Shown here piece by piece: positions 10,801 to 18,567 of a DNA stretch of 64,000 nt. Numbering within the stretch: position 1 is the first letter of the stretch; each line of letters begins with the position of its first letter. Origin of the DNA: an uncultured Sphingomonadaceae bacterium (GTDB taxonomy: Bacteria; Pseudomonadota; Alphaproteobacteria; Sphingomonadales; Sphingomonadaceae); NCBI GenBank assembly GCA_947493195.1, contig CANLQG010000006.1, positions 62,001 to 126,000 of the forward strand, given 5' to 3'. The notes under the pieces were generated by a model. That model was not told the origin of the DNA. It saw nothing but the letters and a program-made list of their open reading frames with translations, and searched no databases. The position numbers and the translations under genes are program-made.

Positions 10801-11279
10801 TGGCCACCGACACCGGCAGCAAAAGCCGTGCGGCCATTGAATTCGGAGCGGACGAAATTGAGGCCGCGAACCACGACGCCCGAACCTTCCACGGAGAAGT
10901 GGTCGGGGTCGTTGGAGCCGGCAAACCGGTTGATGGCGATGCCGGGAACGCGCTGGAGCGCCTCGGTCACCGAACGGTCGGGCAGTGCGCCGATATCTTC
11001 GGCGGTAATGGCATCGACAACCGTATCGGCGTCGCGCTTGATATCCTGCGAGTTGGCGAGCGACTGGCGGATGCCGGTCACGACGATCGCGTTATCCGGA
11101 GCCGGGTCTTCCTCCACCCCTTCGATCTCGGTGGTTTCCGGCTGGTCCTGCGCAATGGCAGCCTGGGAGGCCAGCAGGCCGCCCAGTGCGAGAGAAGACG
11201 CACCGGCCTTCAGAAGACTGCGGATAGCGGGCATTCCCCGCTCAAAGATTTCGCCCGAACGCGTTGGCGTCTTGGTCAC
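7836..11279 (-). CDS. TonB-dependent receptor, probably for xylo-oligosaccharides
   Basis: This outer-membrane active transporter has about 1,147 residues, typical of the large carbohydrate-type receptors of sphingomonads and Caulobacter. A signal peptide (LLKAGASSLALGGLLASQAAIAQ) precedes an IVVTG TonB-box-like segment. The plug follows, with DTVVDAITAEDIGALPDRSV and ALQRVPGIAINR, and then a long beta-barrel ending in the aromatic RRFSFILRGQF. I chose the GTG at 11279 because GGGAGG lies at good spacing; GTG 11285 and ATG 11234 are alternatives. The LacI-type operator lies just upstream, so xylan or xylose probably controls it. The substrate is inferred from context, not from sequence. Confidence 0.92.
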   Translation of the reverse strand: MTKTPTRSGEIFERGMPAIRSLLKAGASSLALGGLLASQAAIAQDQPETTEIEGVEEDPAPDNAIVVTGIRQSLANSQDIKRDADTVVDAITAEDIGALPDRSVTEALQRVPGIAINRFAGSNDPDHFSVEGSGVVVRGLNFVRSEFNGRTAFAAGVGGQALNFADVPSELLGSVIISKNATAEMIEGGLAGTVNLNTRKPFDRDGFRFGFSAEANYGDFSEEWTPTGSLLLSNTWDTDIGRFGLLVSGSFSQIKSRADGLQVANYQTRDGVLVNAANEDGVQVCRNPLPSGTDTMTLPPANADCGNFGSAGADGFADYADFRVAPVGGQFRTQNFDRKRDGLAISAQFESLDERVLVTAEFIRSHTTNRWGEYTYETAPDLAEYRTYPIGCQQNANGPNIVNADGTLGDPTARAQCPVGGFTDYVYDDRGVFQSGYIVNATNGWRGAVNNYDPAPPVRDADGNLISGGGSPYVPIGGLQQSLARRQVNDEVTNEDYSINMQMKLTDRLTAVFDGHYASSRKENLDFSVFGSTFADQELDLTGDYPVVIPHKPQYLGYTWSGPSPELGDATEQEYFADPRFQFWRAAMDHIEDSQGEQYALQADLQYELDDYAFIRRVKVGARYQDRDQTVRYTTYNWGMLSETWSGTRPINFADVGNSERYEFPNFFRGEVPGPPGAFYYSGDLIDGYGETVDFLQSIQDLYAGQYEGAPTFNSLAQRPGVIAGTPYLPADIQPVEQTDTAAYVQLDFGSDEIFGGIRFAGNIGVRYVNTDLSSGGSIGVPSTAALNIADPFSVRCQPVVPPNSPPGTPAQVPGGVCLLGADGYAELQTFAGDGVTVANVADHGYDYFLPSLNLRFGLTDDLIFRLAGSKVLSRPENSYIRNFLTIGLGTSGELTATAGNPFLLPATAWQFDASLEWYFARVGSLTLNGFYKEIANFFFQDITSRDITSNGITRNVLVRGPANFDGTGKIKGFELAYQQTYEFLPAPFDGFGIQANYTYIESSGLPNTFLNAGTPVTESTVPPGNLPLEQLSKHNFNFTGFYEKGPISLRGAYNWRSRFLLTASDVIFPYYSIFNEPTGQLDASIFVNVSDIFELPGDIRIGVQGVNLLNEVTETSQAYSGDPDQLVPRSFFMNDRRFSFILRGQF

Positions 11280-11293
11280 TGTCACCCTCCCAA

Positions 11294-11307
11294 TGTTAGC
11301 GCTACCA
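11294..11307. promoter_or_regulatory. LacI-type operator TGTTAGCGCTACCA
   Basis: This differs at one position from the perfect palindrome at 1597-1610. It lies between the divergent TonB receptor gene and the halogenase-cupin operon, immediately upstream of the receptor's ribosome binding site. Confidence 0.85.
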
Positions 11308-11405
11308 AAAAATGTAGCAGCGCAAGCTTTTTGCTGTTGGGTCGATGCATAAAGGCAGATTCTTGCCTTTGCAAGGGTGCGTTAGGGCACTAGGCTGCGG
11401 ACTGT

Positions 11406-11420
11406 TGCAAAAGTATTGCA
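11406..11420. promoter_or_regulatory. Inverted repeat TGCAA-N5-TTGCA
   Basis: This short perfect inverted repeat lies 26 bp upstream of the first halogenase start, in the intergenic region shared with the TonB receptor. It could be a second operator for the halogenase operon. It is a single occurrence here, so the call is weak. Confidence 0.3.
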
Positions 11421-11445
11421 CCTGTCTGAGGGAGGCTGCCTGACC

Positions 11446-13020
11446 ATGTCACAATCCAATGGTATCGTTACCCCCGGACGGATAGCGGACGTGGTAATTG
11501 TCGGCGGCGGGACTGCGGGTTGGATGGCGGCAGCGGCGCTGTCGCGATTTTTCGACGACGGGAAACGCACCATCACCCTGGTCGAATCGGACCAGATCGG
11601 CACCGTGGGTGTGGGAGAGGCGACCATTCCGCCGATCCGCAATTTCAACGCCATGCTGGATATCTCGGAGAACGAATTTCTCAGGGAGACTCGAGGGACC
11701 TTCAAGCTCGGGATCGAATTTGTCGACTGGGGCCGGATCGGGGATCGCTATTTCCATCCTTTCGGAGAGTATGGCCACGATTTCCACGGCATTCAGTTTC
11801 ACCAGCTTTTCCTCCGGCAACTGGCACTGGGCTCTGCGGATATCGGAGAAATCGCGGACTATTCGATGAGTTCCGTAGCGGCTTCGCTAGGCCGTTTCGG
11901 TCGCCCCTCGGCGCAGGCCAAGACGCCGATTTCGGAAATCAACTACGCTTTCCATTTCGATGCCGGGCTGTACGCGGCATTCCTGCGCAAGCTTGCCGAG
12001 CGCCAGGGCACGGTGCGCAAGGAAGGGCAGATCGTCCGCGCACACCGCAACGGGGAAAATGGCGACATTTCGGCCATAGAACTGGCGGACGGCACCCGTA
12101 TCGAAGGCGACCTGTTCATCGACTGCTCCGGCTTTCGTGGTCTGCTGATCGAGGAGGAACTGGAAACCGGCTACGACGACTGGAGCCACTGGCTGCCCGT
12201 CGATCGCGCAATCGCCGTGCCGACCTCCAACATCGCGTCGCCCGATCCCTTTACGCGATCAACCGCGCGTCCGGCGGGCTGGCAGTGGCGGATTCCCTTG
12301 CAGCACCGCGTGGGCAACGGCCACGTCTTTTGCAGCCAGTACATGGGCGAGGATGAAGCGCAGGACATCCTGCTGGCGAATCTCGAAGGCCAGCCCCTAG
12401 CGGAGCCGAGAACGATTCGTTTCAAGACCGGTATGCGGCGCAGGGCGTGGAGCCATAACGTCGTTTCGCTCGGACTGTCGTCGGGTTTCATCGAGCCGCT
12501 GGAATCCACCAGCATTCACATGATCCAGAACGGCATCGCCAGGCTGTTTGCGCTGTTCCCCGACAAGCCGATCAGTTCGCTTGAACGCGACGAGTACAAC
12601 CGCGGCATGCGCGACGTGTATGAGGACGTGCGCGACTTCATCATCCTGCACTACAAGGCCACCCAGCGCGATGACACGGATTTCTGGCGCTACGTCCGCG
12701 ACATGGCCGTACCCGATTCGCTGACGCGCAAGATGGAATTGTGGAGACTTCATGGCCGCGTGTTCCGGGAGAATGCGGAGCTGTTCGCCCAGCCGAGCTG
12801 GATCGCGGTAATGCTCGGCCAGAACATCGCCCCTGAAAGCCACGATCCGATCGCCGACACGCTGGACGAGCGCAAGGTGGGAGAGGCCATGAAACAGATG
12901 CGCGAGACCTATCGCAGTACTGGCCAGCAGCTCCCCAGCCAGGAGGATTTCCTCCGCCGTGCGGGCGCCTGGTACATGGAGCAACCGGCCGCGCAATTTG
13001 CCTTCGGGGGCCAATCTTGA
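11446..13020 (+). CDS. Flavin-dependent halogenase-like protein (tryptophan halogenase family), copy A
   Basis: This 524-residue protein belongs to the tryptophan-halogenase family of reduced-FAD-dependent enzymes. All signatures are present: GGGTAGW for FAD (20-26), VGVGEATIP (54-62), the lysine of TFKLGIEF (Lys87, equivalent to the catalytic Lys), WQWRIP (279-284, fitting WxWxIP) and EPLEST (350-355). It has no signal peptide, so it should act in the cytoplasm. ATG 11446 follows GAGGGAGG. It is the first gene of a three-gene coupled operon (copy A, copy B, cupin) divergent from the TonB receptor. The natural substrate is unknown and tryptophan should not be assumed. Confidence 0.9.
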   Translation: MSQSNGIVTPGRIADVVIVGGGTAGWMAAAALSRFFDDGKRTITLVESDQIGTVGVGEATIPPIRNFNAMLDISENEFLRETRGTFKLGIEFVDWGRIGDRYFHPFGEYGHDFHGIQFHQLFLRQLALGSADIGEIADYSMSSVAASLGRFGRPSAQAKTPISEINYAFHFDAGLYAAFLRKLAERQGTVRKEGQIVRAHRNGENGDISAIELADGTRIEGDLFIDCSGFRGLLIEEELETGYDDWSHWLPVDRAIAVPTSNIASPDPFTRSTARPAGWQWRIPLQHRVGNGHVFCSQYMGEDEAQDILLANLEGQPLAEPRTIRFKTGMRRRAWSHNVVSLGLSSGFIEPLESTSIHMIQNGIARLFALFPDKPISSLERDEYNRGMRDVYEDVRDFIILHYKATQRDDTDFWRYVRDMAVPDSLTRKMELWRLHGRVFRENAELFAQPSWIAVMLGQNIAPESHDPIADTLDERKVGEAMKQMRETYRSTGQQLPSQEDFLRRAGAWYMEQPAAQFAFGGQS

Positions 13021-14552
13021 ACGGCGAACCCATCCGCAAGATCGTGATCGTCGGCGGGGGCACGGCGGGATGGATGGCCGCCGCCGCGATTGCGAAAATC
13101 CTCGGCGGATTTCCCGGCCTTTCCATCCAATTGGTGGAAAGCGACGCCATCGGCACGGTCGGGGTCGGAGAGGCCACGATCCCGCAGATCCTCTCTTTCC
13201 ACAAGCTGCTGGAAATCGACGAGAACGAATTCGTGCGGGAGACCCACGCCACCTACAAGCTGGGTATCGAATTCGTCGACTGGCTGCGCCCCGGCCATTC
13301 CTATGTCCACCCGTTCGGCACCTATGGCCTCAACATGCTGGGGATCGAATTTCACCATTTCTGGCTGCGTGGGCAGGAGGCGGGAGAGACGGTGCCTCTC
13401 GACCCTTATTCGATCGGCGCCGCCGCCGGCCGTGCGGGCAAGTTTTTCTGGCCGCAACTGAACAATCCGCGTTCACCCTTGTCCAAGCTTGCCTATGCAT
13501 TCCAGTTCGACGCGAGACTGTACGCCGCTTTCCTGCGCCGTCGTGCCGAGGCGCATGGCGTGATTCGCCGCGAGGGCAAGGTCATCCAGGTCCACCAGAA
13601 CGCCGAGACCGGCTTCGTCGATTCGGTGGAACTGGAAGACGGCAGCCGGATCGAGGGCGAGCTATTCATCGATTGTTCGGGCTTTCGCTCGCTGCTGCTG
13701 GGCCAGGCCCTGCAGGTGCCGTTCGAGGATTGGAGCAAGTGGCTGCCCTGCGACCGCGCGGTGGCTGTGCCCTGCACGCTGGGCGGCGATCGCCAGCCGC
13801 TTACCCGGTCCACCGCGCGCCCTGCCGGATGGCAGTGGCGCATCCCGTTGCAGCATCGCGTCGGCAACGGACACGTCTATTCTTCGGCCCATATGGAGCA
13901 GGACAAGGCGACCGAGCTGTTGCTCGCCAACCTCGACGGTGACCCTCTCGCCGAGCCGAACCACCTGCGCTTTACTGCCGGCCACCGCGCGCAGTTCTGG
14001 GAAAAGAACGTGGTCGCATTGGGACTTGCCGGCGGCTTCCTCGAGCCGCTGGAATCCACTGCGATCCATCTGGTGCAATCGTCGATCGCAAGGTTCATGG
14101 CCTTCTTCCCCACCACCGCTTTCGGTGAGCAGGAAAGGCTGCGGTTCAACCGCGATACGCGCCGCGAATATGTCGATATTCGCAATTTCCTCGTCCTGCA
14201 TTACAAGTCCACAGAGCGGGATGACAGCGAGTTCTGGCGCTATTGCCGCAACCTCACCCCTCCCGACGGACTGGCCGAGAAAATGGCGATCTTCGAAGGC
14301 TCGGGGCGGGTGGTTCGCGAGCACGACGAGTTCTTCACCGAACCCAGCTGGCTTGCGGTGATGGCAGGCCAGGGCATTACGCCTAGGGGGTATCACCCCG
14401 TGGCAGCGATGCTCGACGAGGCAGAAACGAAGAAGCGGCTTGAACACATCCGGCAGGTCATTGCCCAAGCCGTATCCCAGATGCCGACGCAGGAAGATTT
14501 TCTGCAACAACAGGGCAGCGCAATCCCCGTCGGCGAACGCGCATCGGCATGA
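13017..14552 (+). CDS. Flavin-dependent halogenase-like protein, copy B
   Basis: This 511-residue paralogue of copy A keeps every signature: GGGTAGW (13-19), GEATIP (51-56), Lys81 in TYKLGIEF, WQWRIP (272-277) and EPLEST (343-348). It starts at TTG 13017, which overlaps the TGA of copy A, indicating translational coupling. The downstream cupin ATG overlaps its stop in the same way. Retention of the catalytic lysine in both copies suggests both are active, perhaps on different substrates or as a heteromer. It needs a flavin reductase, and none is encoded nearby. Confidence 0.9.
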   Translation: MNGEPIRKIVIVGGGTAGWMAAAAIAKILGGFPGLSIQLVESDAIGTVGVGEATIPQILSFHKLLEIDENEFVRETHATYKLGIEFVDWLRPGHSYVHPFGTYGLNMLGIEFHHFWLRGQEAGETVPLDPYSIGAAAGRAGKFFWPQLNNPRSPLSKLAYAFQFDARLYAAFLRRRAEAHGVIRREGKVIQVHQNAETGFVDSVELEDGSRIEGELFIDCSGFRSLLLGQALQVPFEDWSKWLPCDRAVAVPCTLGGDRQPLTRSTARPAGWQWRIPLQHRVGNGHVYSSAHMEQDKATELLLANLDGDPLAEPNHLRFTAGHRAQFWEKNVVALGLAGGFLEPLESTAIHLVQSSIARFMAFFPTTAFGEQERLRFNRDTRREYVDIRNFLVLHYKSTERDDSEFWRYCRNLTPPDGLAEKMAIFEGSGRVVREHDEFFTEPSWLAVMAGQGITPRGYHPVAAMLDEAETKKRLEHIRQVIAQAVSQMPTQEDFLQQQGSAIPVGERASA

Positions 14553-15556
14553 ATCCCGCCCGGCCCATGGAAGAGCGCGCACCGCCGCGCGATAGTGACG
14601 AGCTTGCGGCGTTAAGGGCGGCAGGCAGGCCGGTCGTGATGCGCGGGCTGGTGGCAGATTGGCCTGCCGTCCACGCGGCAAGGCAGGGCGACCAGGCGAT
14701 CGTTCGATACATTCTGGCCTCCGGCGTCACGCGACCCGTGAAAGCGATCGCCGCCCCGCCCACCGCGCAAGGCAGGTTCTTCTACAATTCGCAAATGACC
14801 GGCCTCAATTTCATGCAGGGTCAGGGCAGGCTTGATGCCTTTCTTGCCGACCTGCTGACCGAGAGCGACAAGGCCGAGCCGCACGCGATGGCGGTGCAGG
14901 CGGAAACCATCAGCGAACTGCTGCCGGGATTCCACCGCGAGAACCGGCTGGACCTGCTGCCCGCTGTCGACCCGCGTATCTGGATTGGCAATCGCATCCG
15001 CGTCGCGCCGCATTTCGATAACAAGGAGAATATCGCGTGCTGCGTCGCTGGCAGGCGGCGTTTCACATTGTTCCCGCCCGGCCAGACGGCCAATCTCTAT
15101 CCCGGCCCGCTTGAGCTGACGCCGGCCGGTACTCCTGTCAGCATGGTCGATCTCGCCGCGCCGGACCTTGATGCCCACCCGCGCTTTGCCGAGGCATGGT
15201 CACATGCAGAGCAGGCCACGCTGGAGCCCGGCGACGCCATCTATATTCCCTATTGCTGGTGGCACGGCGTCGAATCGCTCGAGCCGGTCAGCATCCTGGC
15301 CAATTACTGGTGGAACGATGGGCAAGCTCAGGGGATTGGCAGTCCCTACGATGCCCTCCTCCATGCGATTCTTGCCTACCGCCACCTGCCGCCCGAACAG
15401 CGCGATGTCTGGCGGCAGATGCTGGGTTATTACGTGTTCGAGGAAAGCGGCGATCCTGCGGCCCATCTGCCCGACCACGCAAAGGGCGTGCTCGGCCCGG
15501 CAGGCCCGGACCTGTTCGCGCGGATAAGGTCGATTATCCGCTCTGCGCTTGGTTAG
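14549..15556 (+). CDS. Cupin-8 / JmjC-like Fe(II)-2-oxoglutarate oxygenase candidate
   Basis: This 335-residue protein has the JmjC-like cupin fold. The metal motif HxD appears as PHFDNKEN (about residues 155-162), and the distal His is in IPYCWWHGVESLEP (about 235). VVMRGLVADWPAV near the N-terminus is typical of cupin-8 hydroxylases. The family hydroxylates protein side chains or small molecules using 2-oxoglutarate and O2. The ATG overlaps the stop of halogenase copy B by 4 bp, so the two are probably made together. The 3' end overlaps the convergent degenerate halogenase gene by 23 bp. Its target is unknown. Confidence 0.85.
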   Translation: MNPARPMEERAPPRDSDELAALRAAGRPVVMRGLVADWPAVHAARQGDQAIVRYILASGVTRPVKAIAAPPTAQGRFFYNSQMTGLNFMQGQGRLDAFLADLLTESDKAEPHAMAVQAETISELLPGFHRENRLDLLPAVDPRIWIGNRIRVAPHFDNKENIACCVAGRRRFTLFPPGQTANLYPGPLELTPAGTPVSMVDLAAPDLDAHPRFAEAWSHAEQATLEPGDAIYIPYCWWHGVESLEPVSILANYWWNDGQAQGIGSPYDALLHAILAYRHLPPEQRDVWRQMLGYYVFEESGDPAAHLPDHAKGVLGPAGPDLFARIRSIIRSALG

Positions 15557-17009
15557 TCCGAAGGACCGAAGCGAGCCACTGGCCGTACGGCGGTGCGAAA
15601 GCGAGCGCTGCCTGAGACTTCGCTGCGAAGTCGGCCTGGGCAGCGGTTATGTCCTGTTGCGCAAGGTGCTGTTCGCGGGTCGATAGCCCCTGTGGGAAGC
15701 CCAGTGCCGCAAGCAGCGAAGCCTGCTCCTGCTTCAGCAGCGCCGCTTCCTCCTGGAAAGGCAGGCGTCCTCGTCTTGCGAACTGGTCCAGCATGACCTG
15801 CACGGCAGCCGGAGTTTGCGCGTTCGGAAAGACCTTGCGCGCGCGCGGTGCGGCATAGTGCATCGCCAGCAGATCGCGCACGGCATCGAACATCAGGCCG
15901 GCACGGCGGTTGTATTCGGCCCTCTCGCTGGGAACGACGTCCTTGCCCGGCAGCATTTCCAGCAGCAGGTCAAGCTGGCGGTGTGCCAGGTCGAGCGGCA
16001 GGAACCCAAGCGGTTCGCAGCGCACTGCGGCATCGCCGAGCGCGATCACATTGCCGACCCATGCCGTGCGCGCACACCCGGGCGACACCGGCAGCGATGC
16101 CGCGGGCTCTGTCAGCAAGGCCGCGCGCGCGGCATCATCCCCGACGGTCTCTCCCACGGCCAGCATGGTCTGCAAGCCGTCGCGCCCGGCCAGTTCGCAC
16201 AGCCAGCCTTCGGGAAGCAGGGATATCCTGTCCTCCAGGTGGAGCATGGGCTGGCCGGGAGGAGCCACCAGCACACGTCGGATCGGCGAGGCATCGTGCC
16301 AGTCGATCACGTCGAATTCCGGCAAGGCCGAGGCGAGGACGGCACCCGGCCCGGTGCAGTCGATGAACAGGTCCGCCTCGATATTGCCATGGCCGTCGAT
16401 GGCGATGCTGGCGATACCCCCCCGGGCGTCAAGCTGGATCGCCGCAATCATACCGCTGACATGCGCCACACCGGCACGCTGGGCATGTTCGACCAGCACG
16501 CCGTGGTAGGCAGGCTGATTCCAGCGCAGCGCATATTCGACTTCGGATATCGGCGTGTCGGCATCGGGCGGCGGCGGGGCAAAGCGGCCCGCGTTGACCA
16601 GAACCTCTGCAATGGAGCCTGCCGGCCGGTCCCCGGTGACATTCTGCGGTCCGCCGCCCCATTGCTGGGCAAAGCGCGTCTGCAAGGCGGGATCGACCGC
16701 GCCGCCATAAGGCACGAGGCCATGCTGGCCCTCTCCGCCCCATCCGGCATAGCGCGTTGCCAGCCGGTAACTGCCCCCGGCAGCCAGGACGAGCTGCGCC
16801 TCTTCGATGCCGAGCCGGTCGTGCAGCTTGTTGGTGAACGGGAGGGACGATGATGCACGGTCCGCAAAAGCGGAAGGGCCGGGCGCAAGACCGATCACCA
16901 CGACTTCACAAGTCGGCAGGGCTCGGCGCAGACCGATTGCCGCAAGAACGCCGACCTGCCCTCCCCCGGCGACGACGATCCTGCTCGGCGGCTGGCGCGG
17001 TTCGCTCAT
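15534..17009 (-). CDS. Degenerate halogenase-family flavoprotein, copy C
   Basis: This 491-residue protein is related to the neighbouring halogenase-like enzymes but is changed at every catalytic signature. GGGTAGW has become GGGQVGV (15-21), the catalytic lysine segment TYKLG is SYRLA (Arg82), the WxWxIP motif is not recognisable, and EPLEST is EPLGFL (332-337). The Rossmann N-terminus and DLFIDCTGPG are kept, so it may still bind FAD. It lies in an operon with the sugar transporter and copy D, and its start overlaps the copy D stop by 4 bp. It could be a non-catalytic partner or an enzyme with a different reaction. It is intact, so it is not called a pseudogene. Confidence 0.8.
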   Translation of the reverse strand: MSEPRQPPSRIVVAGGGQVGVLAAIGLRRALPTCEVVVIGLAPGPSAFADRASSSLPFTNKLHDRLGIEEAQLVLAAGGSYRLATRYAGWGGEGQHGLVPYGGAVDPALQTRFAQQWGGGPQNVTGDRPAGSIAEVLVNAGRFAPPPPDADTPISEVEYALRWNQPAYHGVLVEHAQRAGVAHVSGMIAAIQLDARGGIASIAIDGHGNIEADLFIDCTGPGAVLASALPEFDVIDWHDASPIRRVLVAPPGQPMLHLEDRISLLPEGWLCELAGRDGLQTMLAVGETVGDDAARAALLTEPAASLPVSPGCARTAWVGNVIALGDAAVRCEPLGFLPLDLAHRQLDLLLEMLPGKDVVPSERAEYNRRAGLMFDAVRDLLAMHYAAPRARKVFPNAQTPAAVQVMLDQFARRGRLPFQEEAALLKQEQASLLAALGFPQGLSTREQHLAQQDITAAQADFAAKSQAALAFAPPYGQWLASVLRTNQAQSG

Positions 17010-18526
17010 GCGGGCTCCGCCAATCGGGCGTTGTTGCGGCGCAGGTATTCGGTGTGCGCAGGCATCTGCGAGACCGATGAAGCAATTTCGCTGCGCAGGC
17101 GATCGGTCGCCGATCTGAGGCGTTCGGGATCGACCAGCCCGGTACGTGGATCATGCCGCTCTGGCATCAGGCCCTGGCCCAGGTATACCGCGATCCAGCT
17201 GGCATCGTAGAAGAGGCCGTCGGAATATTTCTCGATACGCCCCGCCTGGCGCCACAGCTCCATCTTTCCGGCAAGGCTGTCGGGCACGGTCATGGTGCGC
17301 ACGTGGTTCCAGAACTCGGAATCGTCGCGCGTGGTGGCGTGATAGTGCAAGATCAGGAAATCGCGGACGCGGTCGTATTCCATGTCGACCAGCCGGTTGA
17401 ATTCGTCACGGTCGGCGGGATCGATTGCGCCATCCGGAAACAGTTCGATAAGGTAGGTGATCGCCATCTGCGCGAGATAGATAGACGTCGATTCGAGAGG
17501 TTCGAGAAAGCCGCTGGCGAGGCCCACGGCAATGACGTTGTGGCTCCAGCTATGGCGCCGCCGCCCGGGCCGGAAACGCAGGATGCGGGGGTCCGCCAGT
17601 GGCTCGCCCTCGCTGGCCTTACGGATGGTCTCGCAGGCATCGTCCTCGTCGATGAAAGCGCTGGAAAACACGTATCCGTTGCCCATGCGATTCTGCAGCG
17701 GGATCTGCCAGCGCCAGCCTGCGGGCATGGCGGTGGCGGTGGTGTAGGGGCGGATTTCGTCAGTGGCGTGCTTGCACGGCATGGCGGCAGCCCGGTCGCA
17801 CGGCAGCCAGTGGGTCCAGTCCTCCCACTCCTCGCCAAGCTCCTGCCCCAATATCCGCGAACGAAAGCCCGAGCAGTCGACGAACAGATCGCCTTCGAGC
17901 TGGCGGCCGTCCTCCAGCGTCAGCGCGGTGACATTTCCGCTCTCGCCGTCGCGTTCGACCTGGGTGACCATGCCCTCGTGCCGGGTCACGCCGATGGAAA
18001 GTCCGAACTCGCGCATGAAGGGGCCGAACAGCGTGGCGTCGAACTGGTAGGCATAGCCATAGGATGATGCCAGCGACATGTCGTCGGCAGGCGGCGCGAA
18101 CTTGTTGGCCAACGCCGCCGCAACGCAGAACGAGTAATCGCCAAGCGGCTCCGCCAGTCCGCGCCGCTGCAGTTCCAGCCAGTAATGGTGGAAGCCCACC
18201 CCTCCCAGCTCCTCTCCAAAGGAGCCGAAGGGGTGGATGTAGCTGTCGCCGATCTTGCCGAAATCGCGGAAATCGATGCCCAGCTTGTAGGTAGCATGGG
18301 TGGCGCGCATGAACTCGGCCTCGGAGATGCCGAGTTTTTCGACGAATCCGCGGATATGCGGCAGCGTCGCCTCGCCCACCCCGACGATGCCGATGTCCTC
18401 GCTTTCCACCAGGTGGACCGTCACGCGGTCGCCCAGCATGCGGGCGAGCCCGGCGGCAGTCATCCAGCCGGCAGTTCCGCCGCCAAGGACGACCACGCGC
18501 ACGGGTTTCGCACCGGAACCGATCAT
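17006..18526 (-). CDS. Flavin-dependent halogenase-like protein, copy D
   Basis: This 506-residue paralogue has all signatures: GGGTAGW (15-21), GEATLP (51-56), Lys81 in TYKLGIDF, WRWQIP (271-276) and EPLEST (342-347). It lies between the MFS transporter gene (41 bp upstream) and degenerate copy C (4-bp overlap). It is therefore probably co-transcribed with sugar uptake from the promoter carrying the third LacI-type operator. WRWQIP and the LQNRMGNG context differ from copies A and B, which share WQWRIPLQHRVGNG, so A and B are the closer pair. The substrate is unknown. Confidence 0.9.
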   Translation of the reverse strand: MIGSGAKPVRVVVLGGGTAGWMTAAGLARMLGDRVTVHLVESEDIGIVGVGEATLPHIRGFVEKLGISEAEFMRATHATYKLGIDFRDFGKIGDSYIHPFGSFGEELGGVGFHHYWLELQRRGLAEPLGDYSFCVAAALANKFAPPADDMSLASSYGYAYQFDATLFGPFMREFGLSIGVTRHEGMVTQVERDGESGNVTALTLEDGRQLEGDLFVDCSGFRSRILGQELGEEWEDWTHWLPCDRAAAMPCKHATDEIRPYTTATAMPAGWRWQIPLQNRMGNGYVFSSAFIDEDDACETIRKASEGEPLADPRILRFRPGRRRHSWSHNVIAVGLASGFLEPLESTSIYLAQMAITYLIELFPDGAIDPADRDEFNRLVDMEYDRVRDFLILHYHATTRDDSEFWNHVRTMTVPDSLAGKMELWRQAGRIEKYSDGLFYDASWIAVYLGQGLMPERHDPRTGLVDPERLRSATDRLRSEIASSVSQMPAHTEYLRRNNARLAEPA

Positions 18527-18567
18527 CGCCTGAGCCTAGGATATGGTGAGCTAAACAGCAAAGCCGT

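Noticed and set aside
9510..11393. A 627-codon plus-strand ORF opposite the TonB receptor
   Set aside because: High-GC antisense shadow; the receptor frame has a signal peptide, plug motifs and an aromatic C-terminus.
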